Positions 1 to 10,431 of a stretch of 64,000 nucleotides of DNA are shown here, in pieces (within the stretch, counting starts at the first letter, position 1; each line of letters opens with the position of its first letter). The stretch comes from Wolfiporia cocos. Lineage: Eukaryota; Basidiomycota; Agaricomycetes; Polyporales; Phaeolaceae. A program made the position numbers and the translations under genes. The notes below the pieces were generated by a model. The model was not told where the DNA came from and did no database searches. It worked only from the letters and a program-made list of their open reading frames with translations. Location of the stretch: positions 1,240,001 to 1,304,000 of the forward strand of contig JACCLO010000013.1 in the NCBI GenBank assembly GCA_029448655.1, written 5' to 3'.

Positions 1-222
1 GCAGTATGTGTAGATGGTAAATGAGCGACAACGGGTAATGTCCGAGGAGGGTATAAGGTATCATCGAGTACGGTAACAACAGTGCAGCATGTTAAAGGAA
101 ATGAATAAGTAGTGATTATTGTGGAAGTTCGATTGCCAGTCACCTGTCCCACAATCAAAGAATGAAACTACCTACAGCGTATCGTGACCCACCGCACAAT
201 ACACCAAATAAACAGATTCAGG

Positions 223-1551
223 CTATAGTCGGCGGCCGGGAACAGCCCAGAAGATCATGGTAAGGGCAACTACGCATGCCGCAACTACGGCGGATACCCA
301 GAGCGCACGCCCTAGCAAGAGCTTCTTGACATACGGCTCGCGTATATGCAGTGTGCGGAATGGAGTAGATTCGGAATGGCCGAGGAAAACGAGGATTGGG
401 TCAAGCTCGTACTGGTGGGAGACAAGGAAGAGAATGGCGATCGCGAAGGGAATGAAGAGCTACGCCAGAAGTTAGCAACCCGTAAGGAATGTCAAACAAA
501 ACAAGGCTCACGAAAAAGCGTTTGGATTTCGGATGTACATCGAGGAAGATCAGTGAGAAGCCGACGGCCAATCCAATCCAAAGCACAATCAGGCCCACGA
601 TCAGCCGGACGAGTGCAGACACGGGAGTGAGATTCCCAAACGCTTTTGCACGTAGGAACCGTGGAAACGCGTCTTGTTCCATCGCACGGAAGCAGTACTC
701 CTTCTGCGCGTGGTACATGTCTGGAATCTGCGCCATAAGGCTCATCTCGTTTTGCGACCGCGGCTCTCGTTCATTGTTGAGAGGGAACGAGTGGATTCGC
801 AGCGCCGGTGGCAAGTAAATTTCGTGATTCTCTCCCGAAGAGCCAACCGTGCCCGCAGGTGCAAGGTAGCGCGTATAGATCTGCTCCGCGGACTCGATAA
901 GCCTCTGGCGTGTGATCGGACCCGAGCGCGGTATCACCATCGGCGTCCGCGACACTCGCCGTGTGTTGTGAAGCAGCATCGACGTCCGTCCAGTGAGCGA
1001 GAACGGCGTCGTAGACCGGGGAGGCTCCGTCGCCACCGCAGTTGCTGGCGTGGTGGACATCATCCGGGGACTAGGGCTGCGTGCCGCCGCCGCCGCCGCC
1101 TTCTCATCCAGCCCCGCCGATGCTGAAGGGTCGGACAGCAATTCTCCCGTGCTCGCTGTGTTTCGCTTTCCCCCTGTTTGCTGATTGAGGCCAACCACCG
1201 TACCGTAGATCGAACCTCGCCTCCGTGCATAATCCCAGTACTCCGGCCACTCCTCGCGGATCGTCCGCCCGGACTTGCGGATGTCCTTGAAGTATGCCCG
1301 ACAGAGGTTCTCGTGCTGCTGCACGTCAAGCCAAAAGTCAAGAATGTCCTCCGCGCCCTCGCGCTGCAGGAAAACACTGATGGACGTGAGCGAAGGGAGA
1401 GCAAGCTGGTTGCGAGGCGGGCTTACTAGAACATGAACAAGTCCACCGGCGGTCGCGTTTTACGAGATAAAACCTCGGTAAAGGTTGGCAACCTGTTCCT
1501 CCTGTCTGCTCCGTCGTCTCTGCGCCGCCCTTCGTCCTCTTTGGCGTTCAT
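223..1551 (-). CDS. RGS-domain membrane protein, Rax1-like
   Basis: A 408-aa model in three exons: 1551-1427, 1376-512 and 459-223. The introns are 50 and 52 nt; the first starts GTAAGC and ends ATCAG, and the lengths sum to 409 whole codons. The start is the ATG before NAKEDEGRRR. The N-terminal part reads RLPTFTEVL, PPVDLFMFYVFLQREGAED, then LDFWLDVQQHENLCRAYF, which is the start of a fungal RGS domain; the second half (YHAQKEYCFRAMEQDAFPRF) follows a low-complexity Ala/Ser/Thr insert at about residues 110-200. Three hydrophobic helices close the protein (about residues 300-323, 331-355 and 385-405). RGS plus three C-terminal helices is the layout of yeast Rax1, a bud-site/polarity protein, and of related fungal RGS proteins. 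Which G-alpha it acts on, if any, cannot be seen. It is divergent to the complex I gene. Confidence 0.85.
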
Positions 1552-1705
1552 GTTGACGGTGGGTTGGTGGTCGCTGCGGTCAGCTCGCTGAACGTTTCCG
1601 TCTGAAACCAAATTGGGAGTGTCACACCTGTCACGTTGTAGCAGGCTGCTTCGTTCGCTAACTCGAAGTTGCTCTGCTTCTTGTCGCCGAGTTCCAGTTT
1701 TAAAC
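1552..1705. promoter_or_regulatory. bidirectional promoter region, RGS gene / NDUFA2
   Basis: Only 154 bp separate the two divergent start codons, so both promoters must lie here or overlap the 5' ends of the genes. No TATA box is obvious. The assignment rests on spacing alone. Confidence 0.5.
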
Positions 1706-2145
1706 ATGTCCTTTGCGAAGGCTCTGTCGCCAGCAATCAGGGAGATTCGGATTCTGTGCTGCCAGTCAGGCGCGGCTTCAGCGGGAACACGGTTAGTCCA
1801 CGTTCAGACCCATGCCTGTTGCGGTCGGAATCCATGTGTCACCAATGATACGGGGAATAGGCAATTCATATCTTCGACGTACCCGGTGCTGAAGCAGCAC
1901 AACCCGGACCTACCGATACTGATTCGTGAGGCGAAGGGCACGCCTGCACGCATCTTTGCGAGATACGGTACGCCCGAACAAAAACATGTCATCGGTAATA
2001 TTTTATTAATCACTTCTGGTCGACTGTGTCCTCTACTGCGTCCTCCAATCTGCTAGAGCGTGGCATGGAGAAGCATGTAGAAGTGAATAACCTCCCGGAG
2101 GCAGATGTTGCGTCTAAGGTCGCACAATTGCTGAATTTGTCGTAA
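1706..2145 (+). CDS. NDUFA2: NADH:ubiquinone oxidoreductase B8-type subunit (NDUFA2)
   Basis: A 93-aa accessory subunit of mitochondrial respiratory complex I, in three exons: 1706-1791, 1861-1967 and 2057-2145. The introns are 69 and 89 nt and the exon sum is exactly 94 codons. The product starts MSFAKALSPAIREIRILCCQ, continues through ASAGTRQFISSTYPVLKQ, has the family hallmark NPDLPILIREA.GTPARIFARY, and ends ERGMEKHVEV.NLPEADVASKVAQLLNLS. This is the thioredoxin-like L51/S25/CI-B8 fold, and the length matches the family (90-100 aa). The two N-terminal cysteines of the human protein are represented by the CC in LCCQ. The family sits in the matrix arm of complex I. Identification is firm; a second ATG upstream in frame (about 1613) is less likely because the family starts here. 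Confidence 0.95.
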
Positions 2146-2999
2146 TGTCTCGAAGAACTGCGCCGTCAATTGCTGTGCTTGTTGTACAACATCACCAGAC
2201 ATACAAGACGATCTCTTTTTGCCCTATTAGATGCTAGAACATGGATTGATTCGACCCTGAACGGTATGTTTAAAGCTGAAGTGCCTATTGGGTTACGTTT
2301 AGGGTGCTGAAGGCGTATGACACTGTGCCTGAACTTACGGTTTGATTTCGTCGTTCTGCAGGAGACGATATTCATACGAGCTCATGGAGATTGCTGCTGC
2401 ACTACTGATATGATGCATCAATCAGCTCGCTCAATGACACGCCATCAAAGGGCTGGACGCGTTCTTAGGTCGGCGTATGTTGGGTAAAGATGCGTCATAG
2501 CACGAGTGCTTCATTGACACACCCTGACGCATTTCACTGATTCAGGAACATCAACACTACTCATATACCATCTTCTTAGCAATGCATAGGGTCAGGGTGT
2601 CCAGCACCCACGTCCGTCATTCAAATGTATTGTCTCATTCATGCAAACTAGCGCGTCTTGTCCTGAAGCTGCGACATGAGCAATAGGGCCTCGCACCTAA
2701 TTATCTTCCCGCTCTCAAGACTTGTGGCGCATCTGTGTCATTGCGTTCAAACTCAGAAGACCTACCAGATGGAATGTATTAGCGATCTTCATCGAGCTCA
2801 TACGCGGTTGGATATCAATAATAACATCGCTCCGACTGGTAATGGGATGGCTACGCAAGGTGCCGTTGTCTCAAGATCATTCTCCTAGCTTCTGTCACTC
2901 AGTCCATGTACGCGCGTCTACAGACTTCTCATGATCTTTGTATTGTACCGAATCGCAATTGCGAAATATGACACATGTATAGCGGATGAAATGCACACA
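2146..2999. other. gene-free stretch between two convergent genes
   Basis: This is 3' flanking sequence of NDUFA2 and of the DUF300 gene, which converge. A plus-strand frame of about 50 codons is open from about 2151 (LEELRRQLLCLLYNITRHT...), but it has no start codon of its own and no recognisable domain. Nothing else is supportable. Confidence 0.4.
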
Positions 3000-5504
3000 C
3001 TATGCCCACGGATTGTCCTCATCAAGCATCTCGGGACTGTACAGAATGGCGCGTGCATGCACCGGTGGCGTCTCCGCCTTTGCCACCATCAGCTCTTCCA
3101 CAGCTCTGTCTTCAGCACCAATAACGCTATCCGCGTCGTTTCCCATGTCAAAGAGGACATTCTGTGTCTCCGCCAACGTCCCTCCTGCTTCGGGGTCCAT
3201 CTCGACCCCACCTTGTCTCGTGCCCTCATTATCGTCGATGACATACCCCCTTCGGTATACCTTATGCAAGCCCGCACCCCCACGCACTGCGGGCTCGCCC
3301 TTCCGCCGCTCATGCGTCATTCCCTCTTCGGCGGCGCGAGGGTCTTCCACAATCAAGTCGACCGCGTCTGGTGGCAACACCGGACGTTCGATCTCCTTGT
3401 GGGGTGATGGCGGTCGATGGCGATTCCTCGGGCTATTCATTGACGATGACGAACCGGAAGATGGCCTTGCCGTCGCTGGCTGGGTTGTGGCGGACAAGGA
3501 ACGCACACGGGGTGACTCAATCGGCGCCGGCCCCTTGCTTCTCGTCCACCGGAGCCTCGCGTCGCCCACCTTCGCCTCGGGCAATCTATCATGCTCCTTG
3601 TCGATGACGATCTCTGCCTCGGCGCGGGCTTTCCCTTTGCGTCGAGCATCATCAAACACGTCTGAACTATGCCGTTCCCGCACTGCACTCCGCTGGAAGT
3701 TGCCCACAGCACCATAATTCTGCCGGGCTTGTCCCAGCGCGCGCCCCGGGCGAACGATTGGTGAGAAATATGCTCCGCGCTCGTCGCGTAGAATCCTCTC
3801 TTCCTCTTCCCACATCATCTTCCGCGCTGCCTCGGAGCTTACGTCCACGGTGGGATAGTGGTAGTCACCGAAGAGATACTTCTTGCTGTGCTCGAAGAGA
3901 TCTTCGTCTCCATCGTCGATATCACCGAAGGGCAGCCCGAACCCTTCGTCTTCAACCGGCATGCTGTCCCAGATAGTAGGGTCCTCGACGTGCTGAGACC
4001 GTAGGTCGGGCGCGACGTGCACGACACTCTCGGCTTGGCCGGGCAGCAGCGGCGCGTATACCTCTTCTTCCTGCCTTTGCCCGGTAAATCGTTCAACCGC
4101 CTGGTTGACTCGCCGCTCGAATTTGCCTGAGGGCAGGGTCGATCGCGTGGGCCGAGGAAGCCAGTACTTCTTCTTTCCTCCTTGGCTGTATCGCAGCCCC
4201 GCTCTGATCCGCCGGTCACGTCCGGCGCCTTGGTGGATGAACCCTTCGCTCGGTTCGAATTCGCGGTAATCCATGCCCTCCCCGCGCAGGGTCGCCTTGC
4301 AGTCCTCGACCACGTCCTTGATGCCAAACGCATCGTGGAACGCGTAAAATACGGGCATGCGCGCGACAAATGTGACGTGCGGGTCGACGAAATCGCGCGT
4401 GGAGAATGCATACATGTGCGCGATGGCGAAGAAAGGCATCTCGATGCATATCAGTGTGTCCGTGAGCCCGAGCGAGATATGCTCGCTGTCCGTATATGGC
4501 CCAAGCTTCGTGATCGCGCCGGCCGCCACGAGAACGGAGACTAGGATTGACTGCCAGAATGAGAAGAAGAGGATCCCCTTCACACAGAGGAACTTCGGCA
4601 TCGGTCTATCTAATCGTTAGCGCGATACGCATTGATACTGCAGGTCCGCGCACCTGAAAGGCTTGAGATCTTCGCTTACGCACATCCAGAAAATGGCCAA
4701 GCAGTACAGGCTCAAGCAAATGCTTGCGTTGTACACAATGCTCACATAAAGATATCCCGAGTTCGCTCGTAGGTCACCCTCGTTGAACTTCCCCACGAGC
4801 TTGAGAACAATGGTCACGATAGCCAAGATCGGCTTTACTTGCACGTATTCTGCAGATTTATAGGTTCCTCAGTTTGCAAGTGAGAACCAGCGATGGGGGT
4901 CATTGCTCACGGATCACACCACGCTTTAGAAACAGGAATGTGTGTGGGTCGCTGACGTCGACTTCTCTCCAGAATATGTTACCCGGGAACACAGGGTACT
5001 TGGGAGGTCGTCCGTGTAGTAATATGAGTAAGGATCGCTCGCCGCCAAGGTATGCGATCAGGAGATCAAAGAAACAATAAATTACGAATGCCTGCAAGTC
5101 ATAAATTGGTGGATCCGTCTCGATGGGCTTCGACTATTGCCCGCAGCAATAATTACGGCGTACCTCATATATATCCCGTATTACATCAATAAAAAATGCT
5201 GCTTGAAGAGAAAATAGAGAGATGAAGGACGCTATGGCGTAAATTGGAACCATGAGCATAATCCGAACAACCATACTATGGCGAACATATATGAATATCG
5301 CGTGTAAGATTAGCCCTGGCTTCCCACTCACCGTTGTAGGACTGGCTTTCGATAGTTCTTGAGGTGTAGGAAAATTGACGTCGCGGAGACGAATGTAGCA
5401 GCTATCGTTGATAGCCCTGCTAGCAGCAGGACAGGAAACGGTAGAGCCGACCCCGAGCCAGACCCCAGACTGGGGAGCTTGCCAACAAAGTTGATAGCAT
5501 TCAT
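3000..5504 (-). CDS. DUF300 / TMEM184-like (Ost-alpha family) membrane protein
   Basis: A 755-aa model in five exons: 5504-5332, 5275-5164, 5091-4911, 4849-4654 and 4605-3000. The introns are 56, 72, 61 and 48 nt, and the phases close to 756 codons. The N-terminal 350 residues are a multi-pass membrane domain: LLAGLSTIAATFVSATSIFL, then YRKP.LQR, MVPIYAIASFISL, IRDIYEAFVIYCFFDLLIAY, LGGERSLLILLHGRPP, FLKRGVIQYVQVKPILAI, LKPFRPMPKFLCVKGILFFS and HMYAFSTRDF. These are the conserved blocks of the organic-solute-transporter-alpha/TMEM184 family. The tail of about 400 residues is charged, Ser/Pro/Arg-rich and probably disordered. The animal relative is a bile-acid transporter subunit; the fungal substrate is unknown. 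The ATG at 5504 is chosen as the first in frame before the first helix. Confidence 0.88.
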
Positions 5505-5886
5505 GCTGACTATGATATGGTTACAGACACCGTTGAAGATTGTTCCGCTGTCGTAAAGGATTGAAACGTGAAACCCTTGCACCAGGTTGTGACTGCTGCG
5601 GTGCTGCAGGGAAGTGGTGTTGTTCGTGTAGGTCGTTACAGAGGTGAAAGCCTCGTGTACAGCGGAGAGCAGGTAGTTGATACAAGCGTGTCAGTTCAAC
5701 TTGTCGGCATGCTGGCACAATCCAGCGAGAGGCAGAGGGCGTGCAATGGTCAGAGTCAAGCGCGTTCCGCCTCTTCAGCCACCGTGACGATCTGACCCGT
5801 GACATGACGCGTCCCAGAATCCGTGACTGCGTGATAACGGGTAGAGCACCGCGTCTCTTGCAATTGCAACTTGTGCTCTCGGCGCA
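5505..5886. promoter_or_regulatory. shared upstream region of the DUF300 and RPP1 genes
   Basis: This 382-bp gap lies between divergent start codons. It should hold both promoters. No recognisable element stands out. Confidence 0.4.
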
Positions 5887-7416
5887 ATGTTTATAGATCT
5901 CAACGTTCCAGTGCCGGCTGTAACAGCTAGGCAGGCGAACGGGCAGTCTCAGTCAAAGAAGGGAAAAGAAAAGCAGCCGCAAGCCTCCGCCACGGATGTG
6001 CGTGTCTTCACGCCGACACAAATCTCAGCTATTGAAAACCGGATCGATTTGCTCGAGCACTGTCAGTAGTTTGTGTCGCTGCTTCGAGGTATTCTGACCA
6101 TGGTTTGGTAGTAGGATACACCGTGATTGCGTTCAATCAAGTAGTGCAGCGAAAGATCGACCCTAAAACTCATGTCAATGTGCTGGTCCCTTTACTCGCC
6201 CAGTTACGTAAACGCACGGGTATTCTGATGCTGAAACGGATCACCATTGTGCTAGATGAGGAGAGTGAGAAAGGCTTCGGACTGGTGTGTAGCAACCGTT
6301 TTCGGCTAGCACCTCTACTCAATCATTCCCGTTCAGACAAATCAGAACGCTCAGCTGGTCAGCTTGTACGACCTAATCGCCCTCCTCCCGACCACCCTGA
6401 CCACATTCTCCCTTGCTTGTCTTACGCATACACTCCCGTCTCCGTTGACCGCGCACATCATCGCTTTTCCACTGACACTCCCCCGCCTCCCGTTTCACCT
6501 CAAGCACACTCTCGTGCGCACTGCACTGAAGAACGGCGCCGTCTTTGAAATATACTATGCCGGCGCGCTTGGGACAGAGAGTGACTGGAGTGGAGCCGGT
6601 GAAGGAGGTACCAGTGCGAAGCGCAATTGGTGGGCAGCTGCCAGGGAGGTCGTGCGCGTCACGAAAGGAAAGGGCATTTTGGTGAGTGGGGGCGTAGTGA
6701 GTGACGCCGACCTTCGTGCGCCCAGAGATGTCGGTAACCTGTCAGTCATGCCCTTGGTTCTTAGGTTTTCTCATGCTGACCTGCGACCCAGAATCACGAT
6801 GCTAGGCTTGTCGCAAGATGTTGCGCATAGTGCGGCGACGAAGTTGCCACAGTCACTCATCGTCCGTGCCCGTGAGTTAGGGTTTCCCTAAGCTTTCCTC
6901 GCATAATGCTTATAACCTCTATATCACACAGAGACGCGTAAAACATACCGCGCGGTGTTCTCCGAGCCAAAAGTGGTGATACCTGAAAGCGTTGCACCAG
7001 CCGCCGAGCCTCCGCACCAAGCTTCAAATAATGCATCGGAAACAAGACAATCACTAAATGCACCTGGTGGGACGCACTCCATTGCACCAGGCTCTGCCGA
7101 GGCTTCGAGCGCACAAGACCAACCAGAGTCTTCGGGCGGAGCGGACACATCAAAATCCTCAAGTGTACTGGAAATTGCTAAATCGTCCAGCATAGCGGAA
7201 GCAATAGATGCTCCCGGTGCAACCCAGACGCTGCCCCAATTGAATGGGGAACCAAGTGGTACCACCAAGGAGACGAAGAAAAGGTCGCGTGGCGAGATGG
7301 CTGGCGACAACGCTACTCCCCAGGCAGGCACGGCAGCACCGACGGGGAGTGGAGAGAAGGATGACATGACGAGGAAGCGGAAGCGGAAAAAGACTAAGGA
7401 GAGTGCGGCTTCGTAG
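5887..7416 (+). CDS. RPP1: RNase P / RNase MRP protein subunit Rpp1 (p30)
   Basis: A 438-aa model in five exons: 5887-6061, 6112-6284, 6337-6740, 6792-6871 and 6932-7416. The introns are 50, 52, 51 and 60 nt; two use the donor GTCAGT. The start is MFIDLNVPV. Joined exons give RIDLLEHLGYTVIAFNQVV, then RITIVLDEESEKGFGL followed by TNQNAQLVSLYDLIALLPTT, AHIIAFPLTLPRLPFHLKHT, LKNGAVFEIYYAG, SGGVVSDADLRAPRDVGNL plus ITMLGLSQDVA, and RAQTRKTYRAVFSEPKVVI. This is the TIM-barrel-like p30 domain of the ribonuclease that trims tRNA 5' ends and, as MRP, processes rRNA in the nucleus. The last 140 residues are low complexity and end in a basic KRKRKKTK run that may act as a nuclear signal. Identification is firm; the tail is variable in the family. 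Confidence 0.93.
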
Positions 7417-7675
7417 AGCGACTACATGTCCATGATGCTGTATCACAGCCGCGCATGCATGATAATTAGCCGGTCCTACTGGCTTCACTCCGTCCTCGAG
7501 GAAAGCGCAGCTCGGCTGAACTGAAAGATATAGACAATTATTTTATTGGCCAACATAGCTATATAATACAGACTCGCCGTAACATGCACAACGGATGTTT
7601 CTAACGATACAATATGATTTACCTCCTTCAAAGATTCTGAGAATTGTCCCCAAACGAGCGACGTAGAATTACATG
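7417..7675. other. convergent 3' intergenic region
   Basis: This 259-bp spacer lies between the stop codons of RPP1 (plus) and PEX19 (minus). It must contain both 3' ends. Nothing else is seen. Confidence 0.4.
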
Positions 7676-8874
7676 TTACATGACCGTACATCCATCGGGC
7701 ACCTTAGGCATGCCGTCGGGACCGAGGTCGAGCCCAGGAGGCATCGGTCCCATAATTTCTGCGGGAGGCGAACCGTAGCCTTGCATCTATAGCCAAAAGG
7801 GTTCATCATGTCGCTACATAGCAAGATTACAGACGACACTCACTTCATTCATGAGAGTCACGATCTGCGTGCCCTTCTCCGTATTCTCGTCTGAATACGT
7901 AGGGTCTTCGAAGATGGTGATGATCTTGCCGACGACCGTGTATTGCGAGTCATACCGCTTCTTGTCGTCTGCAGATATCTTGTCCGCATTGTCTTTGAGG
8001 TATACCGGGAACTAATCCATGGTCTCAGAAGTGAACACACACCTAGAGCGTAATGGCATACTTTGTCATGCAGCTCCTTGAGAGGCTCATAGATAATTTC
8101 TTTGCTCATGAGCTGTGTCATCATGCCCTCAAGCAACTTTTGCAGCTCCTCTTCGGACTCTCCACCGCCTAGGTCACCAAGTCCTTCAGATAGCTGCGCC
8201 ATTATGTCCGCCATCGACTCCGGACCCTCAGTCTGCGCATCATTCAGCTTGATGAATGAATACAAAAGCAGACAGACTTGCCTTATGACTCGCTTCACTT
8301 TCTTTGAGCTTCTCAACTGTCCTCCGGATACTGGCTTGGAATGCATCCTCCCCTGGAGCACGAATGTCGCGTTGCTCCCGCGGAATACCATCTTTCGTCT
8401 TCCCTTTGTCCGCCAAGTCCCCTGCAAGATCATCAGGGTCCAACGCGCCGTTCATGCCATCAATCAACATCTTCTCCCACGCAGCCTTGAACGCCTTTTC
8501 GCGCTCAATGTCTTCTTCCGTCTGCGGGCCGCCCTCGCTGGTGCTCTTGACACCGTCTGGACCAAGTCCTGCCTCCCCCGCGATCTCGCGCATAAGCGCC
8601 TCCATGCCCCGCGTCAGTTCGCGAGTGAAGTCGTCGTCAGAATTCATGCTATGCGGCTCCGTTGACCCCGGCTTGGTAGCAGATGTGGGCTTATTACCAG
8701 ACGACGAACCCGCCGGGGGAGCTTGCTTCTGGGCGGGAGGTGCAGAGAATTGCGCGATAACATCTATTCATGTAGCGTATGAGCGTACCGCGCGCTTACG
8801 GGCGATCTACAGCACAGACCGTCGAGATCGTCAAGGTCGTCCTCATCGACTATTGCTTTCTGGGATGTCGACAT
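7676..8874 (-). CDS. PEX19: peroxin 19, import receptor for peroxisomal membrane proteins
   Basis: A 328-aa model in five exons: 8874-8820, 8763-8282, 8232-8062, 8011-7844 and 7786-7676. The introns are 56, 49, 50 and 57 nt. PEX19 binds newly made peroxisomal membrane proteins in the cytosol and delivers them to PEX3. It starts MSTSQKAIVDEDDLDDLDDV, the acidic N-terminal PEX3-binding type of segment, then has FTRELTRGMEALMREI, EGPESMADIMAQLSEGLGDL, IIYEPLKELHDKFPVYL and IITIFEDP. It ends CTVM, a CaaX box predicted to be farnesylated, as known for PEX19. Exon 2 joins exon 3 across an intron that seems to begin GC rather than GT (AAG followed by GCAAGT), because no GT donor keeps the frame. The gene starts 155 bp from a divergent tRNA gene. 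Confidence 0.94.
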
Positions 8875-9012
8875 GATGGGTAGGGGGAAGGTGCTTGACA
8901 AATGGACACGCGGAGAGTGCGATGGTTGGGGGAGATCGTATTCGAACTCAGCGAAGGACGCGATTTAGCAAGGAGCATGTGTTATCAACCTATGCACATG
9001 TTCAAGCGCTGT

Positions 9013-9030
9013 CCCATTTCCGGAAATGGG
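9013..9030. repeat. perfect 18-bp palindrome
   Basis: CCCATTTCCGGAAATGGG is an exact inverted repeat. It lies between the PEX19 start and the tRNA, and its last two bases are the first two of the tRNA acceptor stem. It could be a protein-binding site or chance. Confidence 0.6.
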
Positions 9031-9129
9031 ATCGGTGGCGTAGTTGGTTATCGCATTTGTCTAACATTCTATATTCACCAGCTGGTATAATTTCACAGAA
9101 GGTCCTCAGTTCGAACCTGGGCCGACTCA
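9029..9129 (+). tRNA. tRNA-Val (anticodon AAC) with a 27-nt intron
   Basis: The 7-bp acceptor stem GGATCGG pairs with CCGACTC (one G-U pair and one A-C mismatch), with A73 at 9129. The D arm GCGTAGTTGGTTATCGC has A14, the GG pair and A21. The anticodon stem TTTGT/ACAGA encloses loop CTAACA...C with anticodon AAC at 9063-9065. The T arm is CTCAG-TTCGAAC-CTGGG. The intron 9067-9093 sits at the canonical place, one base after the anticodon. The A3-C70 mismatch is unusual but isolated. Confidence 0.88.
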
Positions 9130-9133
9130 GCTA

Positions 9134-9137
9134 TTTT
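9134..9137 (+). terminator. RNA polymerase III terminator of the tRNA
   Basis: A run of four T residues begins five bases after the tRNA 3' end. This is the minimal pol III stop signal. Confidence 0.5.
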
Positions 9138-10431
9138 GCCCTACTGTACTCGCCACGATTCTTCAGCATGGTCTTGTTCACATCCGAAGTGTATTCAAAG
9201 TGTACATGATTTTGATCTTTCTTCTTATTCTGTGCGCTTGATTGTTGTGTTGTACCCAGAGCTTCGTTAAAGCTCTTTTACGGCGCAGCATAAGGCCTGC
9301 AGTGCGGAAGATGATATGTGTGACCTGCGCGACGATCTGGCGAATTATATTTGCTACAGACAGTGTATTCAGCAACACCACCGTACTCGCCTTTGAGAAA
9401 ACACTCTGGAGACTGGAAAAGTCTGTGTGCAAGTCACGTGATTGCGTTCCAAGTCAAGATCTTCGGTCTAGTCCAAGAGCGATCTTTCTTGCCATCTTCT
9501 AACAGGCATTTGCATAATTGTACATTTTTATTTGGGACAAATCAACACATCTGACAGCATTGTCTGAGAGAATGTTACCCCCAAATATCAAAGCCCTTTC
9601 AAAAATATATTGACCGTACAGGTCGCGTCTGGATTCGTCCCCAACAAAATGGTTGTGTACTGTAGAACATCATGCGGGTATCGAAATTTCATATCTTAGT
9701 ACAAGTTCGCTGATTGCATCATTGAAATTACGCGGCGCGCGGAGGCATCACGCGCTGACTGACGCCACCGACGCGCGCTTCATGATTTCGTCAATATCTT
9801 GGCGCGGGACACCGTGTTAGCTTCACCTCCTGACCAGAATGCTGACGACCTTGAGCACTTTCTGCTATAATCGAGTCATCGTTGCAGTTGACATCATCCG
9901 AGTTTACCCGGCTAGCTGCGTGCTCGACCTCGCTGAAAGAGGGATTCAGCCAATGGGAGTGTGAGCTTTGCATTACTTCGAAGCATCGTACGGCTTGCAT
10001 CGCGTGTGAGTTTGCAGCTGCGGCGCACAATCTGCACGTTGACTGAGAGAGGCCGCGCGCATGTTGAGAGGCGCTGATTGTTCGTTGGGTTGCAAGTATT
10101 TTAGTCAGGTGGCTGATCAGCTGTGTTCGCTTCCGTATCCACCCTTCTCGCACGACCGCCATGGCCTGATATGGTCGGCCTTCGTGTGGCTCGTGCTTTA
10201 GAATGATACTTGGTTTCTCCTTGTTGCACGATGTCGGTCCAAACCGGCCCATTCGAAGTTCCCGTGGCACCGCAGTTCCCTATAAGCACTATCCCGCGCA
10301 CCCGCCGGCCGTTCCTCCTGTTTACCTCCTTACTCATCCTGCTACCACGCCGAGTGTGGGGGTAGTTCAGTCTAGAGGCTGTGTAAAGTTGTAAAGTTGT
10401 GGAGACGTGATTGCAGTCGCTCAGCCTCACC
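9138..10431. other. gene-free intergenic stretch
   Basis: No reading frame here has domain signal or splice-compatible neighbours. The longest open frame (about 159 codons, minus, 9791-10270) has no recognisable family. The last few hundred bases are presumably the promoter of the carrier gene. Confidence 0.4.

Noticed and set aside
3000..3717. Long plus-strand frames opposite the DUF300 gene
   Set aside because: Antisense shadows of the disordered C-terminal coding region on the minus strand.
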